Source of the DNA: Gemmatimonadota bacterium
GTDB taxonomy: Bacteria; Latescibacterota; UBA2968; UBA8231
Reading direction: 5' to 3'
Length of the DNA: 50,562 bases
Assembly: GCA_018673255.1 (NCBI GenBank)
Contig: JABHDC010000209.1
Span: 1-50,562, forward strand
Below the pieces are notes generated by a model. That model was not told the origin of the DNA. It searched no databases and worked only from the letters and a program-made list of their open reading frames with translations. The number at the start of each line of letters is the position of its first letter. Position 1 is the stretch's first letter. The position numbers and the translations under genes are program-made. This document shows positions 1-8,945 of the stretch, piece by piece.

Positions 1-1
1 C

Positions 2-760
2 CTCGTCATCGTCTGGTGGCCCACAAGAGCTCTGTATCGTGGTGAGAAGCCCCGGATTCCGGCCCGCAGAGACAGCTTCGACGAGAGCAAACGCTCGGGT
101 CGTTACATCCTGCGGCTCTATCGGCCCCTCGCGGTGTCGGCTACTCTGACGGCCTGCATCGAGCCGGTGATTCAGGCCGCTATGGCGCGTGCCCCGGATC
201 CCACCATATCGCTGGCGGCCTATTCGGTCAGCGTCTCCGTCGTCTGGCTCATGCGGACCCATCTGTGGAACATGCAGCAGGTCGTCATCGCTCGCGTTCA
301 CGATCACACCAGCTACGCGGCCGTGCGACGCTGGATGCTGTCATTGAGCCTGGGTTCGACGGCCGTATTGGCGATCTTCCTGTGGCCACCTGCCGGGGAG
401 TGGTTCTTCGGCGACGTGATCGGCCTGACGGGACCCGTACGGGACTTCGCCTGGAGGGGTTTTGCCTTGCTGATCATCATGCCCTTCTTCCAGGGCTGGC
501 GATCGCTCTATCACGGCACGCTCATCGCACTGGGAACGACCCGGAGAATACAGACGGCCGCCCTCGGTCGTGCCGCTGTGCTGGTGCTCTGTCTCGTGAT
601 CGGTGTCGCCCACGGCAGACTGGCTGGTCTCTACGTCGCCGTGGGAGCGACGCTGATGGCCGAACTCACAGAAGTCCTGTCGCTGCATGTCGCTGTGCGA
701 CGACAGTGGGCGCGGCGAGCTGCCGCACTGCGAACCAACGAATTGGGAACCAGCGAATGA
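2..760 (+). CDS. MOP/MATE-type membrane transporter or flippase, C-terminal part (5' truncated)
   Basis: The reading frame is open from the first bases of the window, so the start lies upstream; 252 residues are visible. At least four or five hydrophobic stretches alternate with short basic loops, including segments around LSLGSTAVLAIFLW, FALLIIMPFFQGW and LVLCLVIGVAHG. The final helices followed by a basic tail resemble the C-terminal half of the MOP superfamily (MATE, polysaccharide flippases, ANKH-like proteins), but I cannot fix the subfamily or the substrate. It probably acts in the cytoplasmic membrane. Its TGA stop overlaps the ATG of the heparinase-like gene (ATGA at 757-760), so the two are probably translated together. 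Transport of a polysaccharide-derived compound is an inference from that neighbour. Confidence 0.55.
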   Translation, partial: LVIVWWPTRALYRGEKPRIPARRDSFDESKRSGRYILRLYRPLAVSATLTACIEPVIQAAMARAPDPTISLAAYSVSVSVVWLMRTHLWNMQQVVIARVHDHTSYAAVRRWMLSLSLGSTAVLAIFLWPPAGEWFFGDVIGLTGPVRDFAWRGFALLIIMPFFQGWRSLYHGTLIALGTTRRIQTAALGRAAVLVLCLVIGVAHGRLAGLYVAVGATLMAELTEVLSLHVAVRRQWARRAAALRTNELGTSE

Positions 761-2622
761 GAAATGTGATGACGACAATGGCACTGCAACCACACCCCCG
801 CCTCTACGCTGCGACCGAACAGATCGACAGATTACGCAAGGCGCCCAATTCGCCACTGCTGAAGCAGGCACAGCAGAGACTGCTGGCCACGGTCGACGGT
901 TATCTGGCATCGCCCGACTTCGACTGGAAGCTCAACACGCACAATGCCCACCTGTTGCGGGCACGAACGATGCAGACCCGCGTCGTCAGCCTCCTCGTCG
1001 CCTGGCGCATGACAAGTGACGAGCGCTACCGGCAGGCGGCCGTCGAACACGTGCTGGCCATGGGTGATTGGGAATACTGGTCCTGGATCACCTGGCGCCA
1101 GGATAATGCTGATCCCCTGGCGATCTTCGACCTGTCTTACGGCGAGAACGCAGCCACACTGGCCATCGCCTGGGACTGGCTCGTCGACACCCTGACCCCG
1201 ACACAGCGCAAGCACTTCGTCCGGATCGCCAGGGACCGCGCCCTTCGACCCTTCCTTGCCCATTCGGGTCGCAGGAACGCCGCCTTCTGGTTTGGCCGCC
1301 CCGACTCGAACTGGAATACCGTCTGCGCCGGTGGTGCCGGTATGCTGGCCCTGGCCATGCACGAAGAGCTTTCCGAGGCGCGCCGTGCGCTGCCTCGAGC
1401 CGAGGCCTCCTTCATCCCTTACATGGAGGAACTACGCGCCACCGATGGGGGTTGGACGGAAGGACTGGGCTACTGGAACTACGGCATGCGTTACGCCTTC
1501 ATGTATCTGCTCAGTCATGAGCGCGCCACGGGCCAGCGCCATCCTCTTCTGCGGCAGAAGGCCACACGGCAGACCCTCTCATTCCCCATCGACCTGGCCC
1601 CCCACGGGATTTCCTGCGGCTTCGGTGACGCCAACAGCTGGAAACCCATGCCCTTCCACTATGCCACCGCCGTCCACCTGGGCTGCGATGAACTGATCCC
1701 GCGCCTCGACACCATGCTCGAGTCACGGGGGATTCAGGATGGCGGCTGGCCTGACCTGGCCGAACTGCTGCTGTTTCACCCCCGCAAACGCAGCAAGGCC
1801 GGCAAGATTCAGAAACCTGCCCGCAAGCTCTATCGCGGCATGGACTGGGGTGTGCTCGCCGATCAATTGCCCGATTCGGGCATCTACGCCGCCATCCGTG
1901 GCGGCACGACCGAGGTCCCTCACGGCCATCGCGATCTGCTCAGCTTCTGGGGTGTCATCGGCGACGAGGCCCTCATAGAGAATCTGGGCGTCGGTCCCTA
2001 TCTGGACACGACCTTCGGCCCCCGTCGCTACGAACTCTTCGAGACCATGCCTGCCTCAAAGAACACGCTGCTCATCAATGGCGTCGGCGTGACGGGCAAT
2101 TCCACCGTGAAGACCCGCACCATCGACATCGGTCCCCACGCCGGCATCCGGCTCGAAGCCACCGACGCGATGGGCACCATGCGCGACGGACCCGTATGCA
2201 AGTTCTGCGGACGGCTGTTTCTTCTTTGGGGTGATGGAATACTGATCGTAGATCGCGTCGAGATGGCGCAATTTGGCCGGCCCGAAGCGCGTTTCCACAC
2301 GCGAGCCGATATCACCCGTCGCACGGCGAGTGCCACCCTGAAAGGCGAGCGGCAACGGGGCGCCATGAGCTTCGCAGCGGATGTACCATCGGTCCTGCAC
2401 GAAGGTGTTGTCACTCCGACTGGAGCCGACCAAGGCGCCGGCGTGCTGCGGTGGTGCACGAAGGACCTGCATCGGCAGGTCACACTGGCGACACTGTTGA
2501 CACCTGGTGCCAGGGCGGCGCGCCTGCACGTGGTATCATCGGGACACGGCATTGAAGTCGCCGCCGGCACATCGACCCGTCGTCTCAAGTTGACGAATCA
2601 CCTGACGGCGCCGCGCGGGTGA
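757..2622 (+). CDS. Heparinase II/III-like polysaccharide lyase family protein
   Basis: The predicted 621-residue protein has the two-part layout of heparinase II/III-like and alginate-lyase-like enzymes: an N-terminal alpha/alpha barrel (roughly residues 10-370, with WNTVCAGGAG and GYWNYGMRYAFMYLL) and a C-terminal beta-sheet domain containing HGHRDLLSFWGVIGDEALIE, the usual landmark of the Hepar_II_III domain. Such enzymes cleave uronic-acid-containing polysaccharides by beta-elimination. No signal peptide is visible, so it may act on imported oligosaccharides. The frame stays open upstream, but ATG 757 is preferred because it overlaps the previous stop (ATGA) and follows GGGA; ATG 769 and 778 are alternatives. 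The substrate cannot be read from the sequence. Confidence 0.85.
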   Translation: MRNVMTTMALQPHPRLYAATEQIDRLRKAPNSPLLKQAQQRLLATVDGYLASPDFDWKLNTHNAHLLRARTMQTRVVSLLVAWRMTSDERYRQAAVEHVLAMGDWEYWSWITWRQDNADPLAIFDLSYGENAATLAIAWDWLVDTLTPTQRKHFVRIARDRALRPFLAHSGRRNAAFWFGRPDSNWNTVCAGGAGMLALAMHEELSEARRALPRAEASFIPYMEELRATDGGWTEGLGYWNYGMRYAFMYLLSHERATGQRHPLLRQKATRQTLSFPIDLAPHGISCGFGDANSWKPMPFHYATAVHLGCDELIPRLDTMLESRGIQDGGWPDLAELLLFHPRKRSKAGKIQKPARKLYRGMDWGVLADQLPDSGIYAAIRGGTTEVPHGHRDLLSFWGVIGDEALIENLGVGPYLDTTFGPRRYELFETMPASKNTLLINGVGVTGNSTVKTRTIDIGPHAGIRLEATDAMGTMRDGPVCKFCGRLFLLWGDGILIVDRVEMAQFGRPEARFHTRADITRRTASATLKGERQRGAMSFAADVPSVLHEGVVTPTGADQGAGVLRWCTKDLHRQVTLATLLTPGARAARLHVVSSGHGIEVAAGTSTRRLKLTNHLTAPRG

Positions 2623-2641
2623 TCGCTTCTACTTGCGAATG

Positions 2642-4210
2642 TCAGTATCGATGGGCCTTCAGGATCTGCCAGAGCTCAGCCATGGAATGCCGCGGGCCTG
2701 ACACGACCGCAATGGGCACATCCGTCTCCCGGGCGTGAGGGTGCTCGACCCGTGACCGGACCTCGACCTTCTCGAAGAAAGGCTGCAGGTCCTGGGCCTC
2801 GGCGCCAAGGATGACCATCTGATCTCCCGTCGCATCGCCATACCCCCACAACCAGAAGCTGCTGCCCTTGCTGATCACAGGCGGCAATCCCAGGTCCGAA
2901 CCGTATCGCACCAGCGCACCAGCCTGGCCATAGTTCATGGCAGCCACGTCGGCGCTACCGATCTCCCCGTACACCCGCGCCACTGCCTGTGCCTGCTCTT
3001 CCCAGCCGAGCATGTCCGCAAAATCCTGGGGCAGTTCTTGACGTGTGCCGTCTTCCCACGCCAGGGCGCTACCCATGCCGAGATACTGTGCGCCGAAACG
3101 GCTGTAGGAAATCGTGTCGTTCACTGACAGAATCGGGATCGAAATGGGAATCGTCCCCAGCGAGCCGATGACGACGAGAATCGGCATGGCCACCATCAGC
3201 TGGCGGGCCTGGCGACGTTCCAGATGCCACTCGATGGCCAGGGCCCCGGCGGCCAACAGCATGGGATATGCAGGCGCCAGGTAGTAGATCTTGCCGCTGA
3301 ACAGCAGCAGGACGGCCAGATTACCGAGGTAGAGCCAGCCGATGGAACGCAGCTTCCTGGCCGACGGGGACCGCAGATACCAGTAAAGGCCGTAGAGCCA
3401 GATCGGGGCAGCGGAGAGACTCACCAGCAACTGGCTGAGCAGGAAGGTGATCGGGTCGACGTGGTCGAGTTGACGTTGCGCCAGCACGGCCATGTGTTCG
3501 ACGACGGGGAATCCCTGCTGCCACTGCCAGTGGAGATTCGGTGACCAGATCACCAGTGACACGAGCGCCGCGAGCCAGGGCCAGGGCGTGGCCAGCTGGC
3601 GACGCTGATCGGTGAGCACGAGGCCGAGAAATGCACCCCCGACAAAGAGCAACATCGTGTATTTGGTGAGGAGTCCAAGACCGATGGTCAACCCCAGCAG
3701 GAGCCAGTCCGTCGGCCGTTGATGTTGCAGAATTCTGATCAGCAGCCACGCCGCGATGGCGTAGGCCAGCAGATCGAAGCTGACGGGCTGGAACAGCACA
3801 TTCACCCGGAGATTGATGACCCCCACCAGATACCCGAGACCGGCCAGCAGTTGCCCCCATCGGCCCCCACCCAATTCGGCCACCATGCGGGTTGTCACCC
3901 ACAGACTCAGGGCCCCCGCAATCGCCGGCAGCAATCTCACCCCAGCCACCCACGTCCCGAATAGGACATCGGCCACCGCCCCCAACAGGGCGATCATGGG
4001 GGGCACCTCGAGATATCCCCGGGCCAGGTGATCCCCCATCGCCAGATACAGCAACTCATCGCGATGGAAACCCCAGTCATCGTGCAGCAGCAGTGGCAGG
4101 ATCGCTTTGAACAGGACCAGGGCACCGATCACCCAACCCAGCGGATCACGAACCCATCCTCCTGCTGAGCCTGCTCTTGTCGGGGAAGCCGTCGACTCGT
4201 CCATCCTCAC
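2642..4210 (-). CDS. ArnT/PMT-like glycosyltransferase family 39 membrane protein
   Basis: This is a polytopic membrane protein of about 520 residues with roughly ten hydrophobic helices and a soluble C-terminal part. The first loop carries GFHRDELLYLAMGDHLARG, then YLEVPPM, the typical start of PMT_2/GT39-type enzymes, where the acidic residue of the first periplasmic loop is catalytic. These enzymes move a sugar from a polyprenyl-phosphate carrier onto an envelope acceptor. The start is ambiguous: GTG 4213, GTG 4210 and ATG 4204 are in frame. GAGG upstream is best spaced for GTG 4210. It converges with the heparinase-like gene with only about 20 bp between stops, so the two are unlikely to form one unit. 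Confidence 0.8.
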   Translation of the reverse strand: MRMDESTASPTRAGSAGGWVRDPLGWVIGALVLFKAILPLLLHDDWGFHRDELLYLAMGDHLARGYLEVPPMIALLGAVADVLFGTWVAGVRLLPAIAGALSLWVTTRMVAELGGGRWGQLLAGLGYLVGVINLRVNVLFQPVSFDLLAYAIAAWLLIRILQHQRPTDWLLLGLTIGLGLLTKYTMLLFVGGAFLGLVLTDQRRQLATPWPWLAALVSLVIWSPNLHWQWQQGFPVVEHMAVLAQRQLDHVDPITFLLSQLLVSLSAAPIWLYGLYWYLRSPSARKLRSIGWLYLGNLAVLLLFSGKIYYLAPAYPMLLAAGALAIEWHLERRQARQLMVAMPILVVIGSLGTIPISIPILSVNDTISYSRFGAQYLGMGSALAWEDGTRQELPQDFADMLGWEEQAQAVARVYGEIGSADVAAMNYGQAGALVRYGSDLGLPPVISKGSSFWLWGYGDATGDQMVILGAEAQDLQPFFEKVEVRSRVEHPHARETDVPIAVVSGPRHSMAELWQILKAHRY

Positions 4211-4435
4211 CACGATCCTCTTTCATTGTTGAACCCGGCATAAGAAACGGCACGATCCCCGTCTCTGAAAGCCACTTCGCCACGCCTTGCGCTCACGAAT
4301 GCCTCCATACAGGCCCGTACTGATGAGGCGCTGAATCGGACGAGGTCCACCTGGCACAGAGGGACAGTTCTGTCATGATTTGCGAGTAGAAGATGATCGA
4401 GTGGGACCTGAAGGCGACTGAACAAGGAGGCGGTG

Positions 4436-4867
4436 ATGCAACCCGGTAGAATCAACCTGATCGTCGGTGCTGTGGGCATCGTGCTGGCCAGCGTGGGTGG
4501 ACTCGCCCTGGGAGCGACCTACAACGCTCTGTATGAGGAAGGCTTCTACATGATCGATCTGACTCGATCACTGCTCAAAGCCGGGCATACCCACGGCCAA
4601 CCTCTCGCCATGTATAACCTGATCTTCGCCCTGCTGATCGGCAGGGTCGCACTTTCGGAACGCTCGCGGAAAATCGCCTCCTGGTTGGCTGCGATGAGCA
4701 TGATCATGCCGATTGGCCTGCTCCTTCGCGGGTTGACCGATGGTGCCATGACCTTTGCACCCGTGGCCCTGCTGGGTGGTCTGTGCTTCGCCGTCTCGGC
4801 CGGCTTTCTGTTGGCAGGCAGTCGTGAATGGGGCGCTGGCACAGATCAGCCACGAGCACGAGTCTGA
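4436..4867 (+). CDS. Small four-helix membrane protein of unknown function
   Basis: A strong ribosome binding site (AAGGAGG, 4424-4430) lies five bases before ATG 4436, which fixes the start; a GTG three bases earlier is too close. The 143-residue product has four predicted membrane helices (about residues 7-28, 58-75, 82-100 and 104-125). Between helices one and two lies HTHGQPLAMYNLIFALLIGR, with two histidines at the membrane edge that might bind a metal or heme. I do not recognise a named family. It stands alone, divergent from the GT39-like gene and followed by about 450 bp without a clear intact gene. Confidence 0.6.
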   Translation: MQPGRINLIVGAVGIVLASVGGLALGATYNALYEEGFYMIDLTRSLLKAGHTHGQPLAMYNLIFALLIGRVALSERSRKIASWLAAMSMIMPIGLLLRGLTDGAMTFAPVALLGGLCFAVSAGFLLAGSREWGAGTDQPRARV

Positions 4868-5004
4868 ATCACATCCCGGAGAGCTCGGCCCTGATGGAGT
4901 CTCAGATCGGCCAGTACCGTCATCCTCTCTTCTGTCCTGGCCGCCGCCTCTCGAGACTGTCAGTATCGCCGACAGGACTCACCACCACGTCGAAAGGACG
5001 TCGC

Positions 5005-5218
5005 ATGCGCCCGATCTCCTTCTGCCTGCTCCTGATCTGTTCAGACGTCGCTTCCGGCGAATCTGGTGGGGCTGGATATGCCTGGACTGGAACAATCTGT
5101 AATGCATGATTCCACACGCTGGCTGGAACGTTCATTGGGCGAGGCTGGGATTGGCTTGGCACGTGCGTTGCAAGTTGACACACTGGGCGGCGAGACCCGC
5201 CCGAGAGTATCTCCTTGA
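5005..5218 (+). pseudogene. Possible frameshifted remnant of a secreted protein or lipoprotein
   Basis: This sits in the 4868-5319 stretch, which has no intact gene. ATG 5005 follows AAGGA and starts a signal-peptide-like MRPISFCLLLICS. In that frame the product stops after 34 residues. Shifting frame near 5042 gives LPANLVGLDMPGLEQSV, then HDSTRWLERSLGEAG, before a stop at 5216. The second part resembles the mature N-terminus of small secreted TPR or cytochrome-associated proteins (pattern DLxGLxPxV). The joined reading would be about 70 residues, much shorter than such proteins. This could be a decayed gene start or chance; I see no other coding signal in the gap. Confidence 0.22.
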
Positions 5219-5319
5219 CGCAGGCGTGGACCCCTCTCTGATTGGAACGGTCCTGAGAGACCACGCATGTCGCGGATTCGGCAGTCCTCGAATTCGTGGC
5301 GCAGGGAAGGAGTCCTCCT

Positions 5320-6657
5320 TTGACTGATCGACCGATGACGAGGCCGGATGAAATGCTGGCCGAGCACAGAACCCGCTTCTTCCATTCCTCCACATTCGTG
5401 GAACTGGAAGACGGGCGAATCCTCCACAACGCAGGAAGCACCTTCACGATATCGGCAGACGCTGGGATGACCTGGTCGGACCCGTCCGGTCGCCAGGACA
5501 AGGACGGCAACCCGGTCGAGCCAATGACCGAGCCTTCGCTGGTGAAACTGGTGGGCAACGGCGTCGGACTTGCCGGCAGGATGTACGACCGCGACGCCGA
5601 ACATGCGGGCGAGAGGATGCGGAGCAACCATCTGCTCTTCTGGCGGTCGGAGGACGGCGGCGACACCTGGGAACCACCGATCAGGATCACCGAACCGGGC
5701 ATGATCGGAACCGCTGGTTACCAGAACTCCTTTCTTCGCTCCTCATCCGGGCGGATCCTTCTGCCCGTGTTCCTGTTCTGCGGCCAGGACACCGGGCCCT
5801 GTGATGAAGAGCTACCTGCAGGCGGGAAGCTGTTCCGCAACCAGTGGATTCCAGTCAGCGATCACTCCTTCGATCCCACCTTCAGCTGTGTCTATATCGT
5901 CTATTCAGATGACGACGGACGTACCTGGAAGCGGAACACCAACGGCGAATTGATGATCCCCCTGGGGATGGCGTGCGACTACAACGGTGTGAACGAGTCG
6001 ACCCTGGCCGAAGTGTCACCGGGAAGACTGCTGTTGTTCATGCGGAACGGTTTGGGCCGGATCTTCCAGTCATGGTCGCAGGACGAGGGTGAGACCTGGG
6101 GAAGACCACAACCCACGGCCCTGGCCTCATCCAACGCGCCCGCATCCATCAACGCCCTGCCCAACGGGCATCTGTTGTGCGTGTGGAACCAGGAGAACGA
6201 AGAGGAAGTGAACCTCGGGTACAATCGCACCCGGATATCTTCGGCAGTGAGTCGCAACGGCGGCGGCGTGTGGGAGTTCTTCCAGAACGTGGAATCCCTG
6301 CACGAAGAGACCCGGGTGGAACCAGGGCCCATCCGTCACATCAGCCAGAAGGAGATCCACTACCGGACGCTCGGCACACCGGCCCCGGTCAGAGACGCCG
6401 AACATATCGAGGAGACCGATACGTTCGGCCGGTGGAGCTATCCATCCGTACTCGTGCTGAAGGACCGGGTCCTCATCGCCCACACCTTCACCCAGTGGGA
6501 AGAGGACGCTGAGAAAGCTGTGCCTCTGCAGAGCAGCCGCCAGGAAGGCGGGTTTAATCAGAAGCTCAAGGTCCTGCCCCTGACCTGGTTCTATGGCGGC
6601 AAGGAACCAGCCGACAATCCCTTCCTGCCCAGAGCCTACGAACCGGCTCAGCCCTGA
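5320..6657 (+). CDS. Sialidase-like Asp-box (BNR repeat) six-bladed propeller protein
   Basis: The 445-residue product carries five Asp-box motifs (S-x-D-x-G-x-x-W type) at regular spacing: SADAGMTW, SEDGGDTW, SDDDGRTW, SQDEGETW and a degenerate SRNGGGVW. They mark the turns of sialidase-fold propellers. NAPASINALPNGHLLCVWN is also typical of the uncharacterised bacterial exo-alpha-sialidase-like family. I do not see a full set of sialidase catalytic residues, so the true substrate may be another sugar. The start is taken as TTG 5320 because GGAAGGAG lies seven bases upstream; ATG 5335 is the next option. No signal peptide is visible, which suggests a cytoplasmic protein. Confidence 0.8.
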   Translation: MTDRPMTRPDEMLAEHRTRFFHSSTFVELEDGRILHNAGSTFTISADAGMTWSDPSGRQDKDGNPVEPMTEPSLVKLVGNGVGLAGRMYDRDAEHAGERMRSNHLLFWRSEDGGDTWEPPIRITEPGMIGTAGYQNSFLRSSSGRILLPVFLFCGQDTGPCDEELPAGGKLFRNQWIPVSDHSFDPTFSCVYIVYSDDDGRTWKRNTNGELMIPLGMACDYNGVNESTLAEVSPGRLLLFMRNGLGRIFQSWSQDEGETWGRPQPTALASSNAPASINALPNGHLLCVWNQENEEEVNLGYNRTRISSAVSRNGGGVWEFFQNVESLHEETRVEPGPIRHISQKEIHYRTLGTPAPVRDAEHIEETDTFGRWSYPSVLVLKDRVLIAHTFTQWEEDAEKAVPLQSSRQEGGFNQKLKVLPLTWFYGGKEPADNPFLPRAYEPAQP

Positions 6658-6687
6658 TGGAAATGCCGGTGGTCGATCCAAGCCGCC

Positions 6688-6717
6688 CCGTCTGATGGAG
6701 CTGGTTCAGCCAGACGG
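6688..6717. terminator. Hairpin between convergent genes
   Basis: CCGTCTG (6688-6694) and CAGACGG (6711-6717) form a perfect seven-base stem around a 16-nt loop, midway between the convergent stops at 6657 and 6740. There is no clear T-tract on either side, so its use as a bidirectional terminator is inferred from position. Confidence 0.35.
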
Positions 6718-6739
6718 CAGGGACGAACCGCCCAGCACA

Positions 6740-7738
6740 CTACCCGCCAGCCAGAATCCCATCCAACCGCTGCAACTCCTCAGCCGTGAAATCCGGCGCC
6801 GACAGGGCGCCTACATTCTCCTCGATCTGCTCCGGCCGACTGGCACCGATCAGCGCCGTCGTCACCTCGTCGTGACGCAGCACCCAGGCCAGGGCCATCT
6901 GCGCCAGCGTCTGCCCGCGCTCGGCGGCGACCTCATTCAGTTGCTTCAGCTGCGTCACTTTCTCAGTCGTGATCGTGTCTTCTTTCAGGAAGCCGTGCGA
7001 ACTCGCCGCCCGTGAGTCCTTGGGTATCCCGTCCAGATAGCGACTGGTCAAGAGTCCCTGCGACAAGGGACAAAAGGCGATGCAACCGATCCCTTCCTCC
7101 TTCAACGTGGCCAGCAAGCCGTCCTCGACGTTGCGATTCAGCATGCTGTACGAAGGCTGGTGGATGAGGCAGGGCGTACCCAGCTCGCGCAGGATCTTCG
7201 CCGCCTGTGCCGTCAGCTCCGGTCCATAAGACGAGATCCCTGCATACAGCGCCTTCCCCTGGCGTACGATGTGGTCCAGTGCCCCCATCGTCTCCTCCAG
7301 CGGCGTATCGGGATCGGGCCGGTGATGGTAGTAGATGTCGACATAGTCGAGCCCCATCCGGAGCAGACTCTGATCCAGACTGGCAACCATGTACTTCCGC
7401 GAACCATAGTCGCCATACGGCCCCGGCCACATCTCCCATCCCGCCTTCGTCGAGATGATGAGTTCGTCGCGATGAGCGATCAGATCTTTCGCCAGAATCC
7501 GACCAAAGGTGTCTTCCGCTGAACCCGGTGGCGGCCCGTAGTTGTTGGCCAGATCGAAGTGGGTGATGCCCAGATCGAAAGCCCGACGCACCATCGCTTT
7601 GGCCTTCTTCGCCTTATCCACACCACCGAAGTTGTGCCAGAGCCCCAGCGACAGGGCGGGCAAATCCAGGCCGCTGCGACCACAGCGGTTGTAGGTCATG
7701 TTATCGTAGCGATCGGCCGCGGCCGTCCAGGTTGCCAT
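6740..7738 (-). CDS. gpr: Aldo/keto reductase, L-glyceraldehyde 3-phosphate reductase type (YghZ/Gpr)
   Basis: The 332-residue protein matches the YghZ/Gpr branch of the aldo/keto reductases from its first residues (YNRCGRSGLDLPALSLGLWHNFG) to its end (ALIGASRPEQIEENVGAL, an NADPH-binding segment). The catalytic tetrad is visible: Asp and Tyr in FDLANNYGPPPG, Lys in ISTKAGW and His in YYHH. In E. coli this enzyme reduces L-glyceraldehyde 3-phosphate and other aldehydes. GGGAGGT lies a few bases before the ATG. It is third on the minus strand after the mannonate-dehydratase-like gene and rlmG, 40 bp downstream of rlmG behind a small hairpin, so it may be a separate transcript. Confidence 0.88.
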   Translation of the reverse strand: MATWTAAADRYDNMTYNRCGRSGLDLPALSLGLWHNFGGVDKAKKAKAMVRRAFDLGITHFDLANNYGPPPGSAEDTFGRILAKDLIAHRDELIISTKAGWEMWPGPYGDYGSRKYMVASLDQSLLRMGLDYVDIYYHHRPDPDTPLEETMGALDHIVRQGKALYAGISSYGPELTAQAAKILRELGTPCLIHQPSYSMLNRNVEDGLLATLKEEGIGCIAFCPLSQGLLTSRYLDGIPKDSRAASSHGFLKEDTITTEKVTQLKQLNEVAAERGQTLAQMALAWVLRHDEVTTALIGASRPEQIEENVGALSAPDFTAEELQRLDGILAGG

Positions 7739-7760
7739 CTCACGTACCTCCCGTGGGGTC

Positions 7761-7780
7761 AGTGCCCTGCTTCGAGCACT
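7761..7780. repeat. Short hairpin overlapping the rlmG stop, related to the AGTGCCCTG repeat
   Basis: AGTGC (7761-7765) pairs with GCACT (7776-7780). The left side reads AGTGCCCTG, identical to the end of the repeat at 33793 and 35032. The right end overlaps the TAG stop of rlmG (7779-7781 on the minus strand). It may be a terminator or a shrunken copy of the repeat. Confidence 0.35.
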
Positions 7781-8945
7781 ATAGTTTGGTTGCCTTCAAG
7801 ATCACGAACTTCGGATTGCTGGCAATGACCTCGCAGTTGCCGAAGAGCCGCCGCAGCGAGCGGTGATATCCCAGGTGCCGATTGCCGACGACCCAGATCG
7901 CGCCCTGCTCCTGCAATACCCGACGCGCATCCGTGAACATCTGCCACGCCGTCGCGTCCCCCACCGACTGCTGCTGATGAAAGGGCGGATTGCACAACAC
8001 CACATCGGCACAACCCGTCGCCACCGGGTCCAGACAGTCCGACCAGTGGAAGGCCGTCTCCCGTTCATCACCGAGGATGGCGCTCACATTCTGCCGCGCC
8101 GAGTCCACAGCCATGGCAGACTCGTCCGCGAATACGAGGGTTGCATCGCGATGGTGACGGCCGGCGACGATCCCCAGCACACCATTGCCACAGCCCAGGT
8201 CCACGATGCACTCAGCCTGCGGGGATCGCGGCAGGTGTTCGATCAGCAATCGCGTACCGTGGTCCAGCCGTTCGTGGGCAAACAGCGCTGCATGATTGCT
8301 CAACTTGAAGCCCGTACCCTCCAGCGGATAGAGCGTGGGTTCCGGTTCAATCGGCACATCGAGACTTGGATCGAAGGTGCAGCGAATGAGTCGTGCCTTC
8401 TTCTGCGCCAGCGACGTCGTCGTGGGACCGAGCCAACGCTCACAGGCCGCCAGCGTCGAGGTGTGGATCTGCTTCGACATACCCGCACCGATGATGAGCG
8501 TTTCCGGGCTCAGATGCGGGCGCAGGCGCTGCAGTTGGTCCTCGAGCACGGCCAGAGTCCTGGGTACCTTGAAGAGCAGCACCTCGAATGGCACGCTCGG
8601 CGGTTGCAGAGAGTCGAGGAATGTGACACCTGAGACATCGGACCCATTGGCCTCCAGATTCGCCCGGGTCGCCGCGTGGGCCAGGAAGGAATCTGACATC
8701 ATCTGCACCTGTCCCGGCGTCGCAGTCGATGCCAGTGCCGTCGCCAGTGCCGTCGTCAGTGCGCCGGATCCGTCGTTGAGAATGAGCACCGACGCCAGAG
8801 GGATCTGCTCCGTTGCCAGATGCGACAACAGATACTCATCCGCCGCATCCCAGGCGCGCAGTTGTTGTTTGCGCCGCATGGGGTAACGATCCAGGGTGAA
8901 TGTCCCCTGAGGAACAACAAACTGCCTCTCCACCTCAGGACTCAT
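7779..8945 (-). CDS. rlmG: 23S rRNA (guanine-N2) methyltransferase RlmG
   Basis: The 388-residue protein has the two-domain build of RsmC/RlmG enzymes: a degenerate N-terminal methyltransferase-like domain (LRAWDAADEYLL, then LILNDGSGALTTAL) and a C-terminal catalytic Rossmann domain with the SAM-binding VDLGCGNGVLGI (about residue 245) and the NPPF motif that contacts the target guanine. The C-terminus (GNRHLGYHRSLRRLFG, then SNPKFVILKATKL) closely resembles E. coli RlmG, which makes m2G1835 in 23S rRNA, and the length agrees (378 in E. coli). Its ATG overlaps the TGA of the upstream mannonate-dehydratase-like gene (ATGA, 8942-8945), so this housekeeping modifier is translationally coupled to a sugar-acid enzyme, which is an odd pairing. 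Confidence 0.88.
   Translation of the reverse strand: MSPEVERQFVVPQGTFTLDRYPMRRKQQLRAWDAADEYLLSHLATEQIPLASVLILNDGSGALTTALATALASTATPGQVQMMSDSFLAHAATRANLEANGSDVSGVTFLDSLQPPSVPFEVLLFKVPRTLAVLEDQLQRLRPHLSPETLIIGAGMSKQIHTSTLAACERWLGPTTTSLAQKKARLIRCTFDPSLDVPIEPEPTLYPLEGTGFKLSNHAALFAHERLDHGTRLLIEHLPRSPQAECIVDLGCGNGVLGIVAGRHHRDATLVFADESAMAVDSARQNVSAILGDERETAFHWSDCLDPVATGCADVVLCNPPFHQQQSVGDATAWQMFTDARRVLQEQGAIWVVGNRHLGYHRSLRRLFGNCEVIASNPKFVILKATKL

Noticed and set aside
265..756. N-terminal extension of the heparinase-like frame
   Set aside because: The extension overlaps the transporter gene in another frame and is arginine-rich without homology; the coupled ATG at 757 explains the real start.
4207..4479. 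Minus-strand 90-codon frame upstream of the GT39-like gene
   Set aside because: It overlaps the small membrane protein's start region antisense, has no ribosome binding site and no recognisable features.
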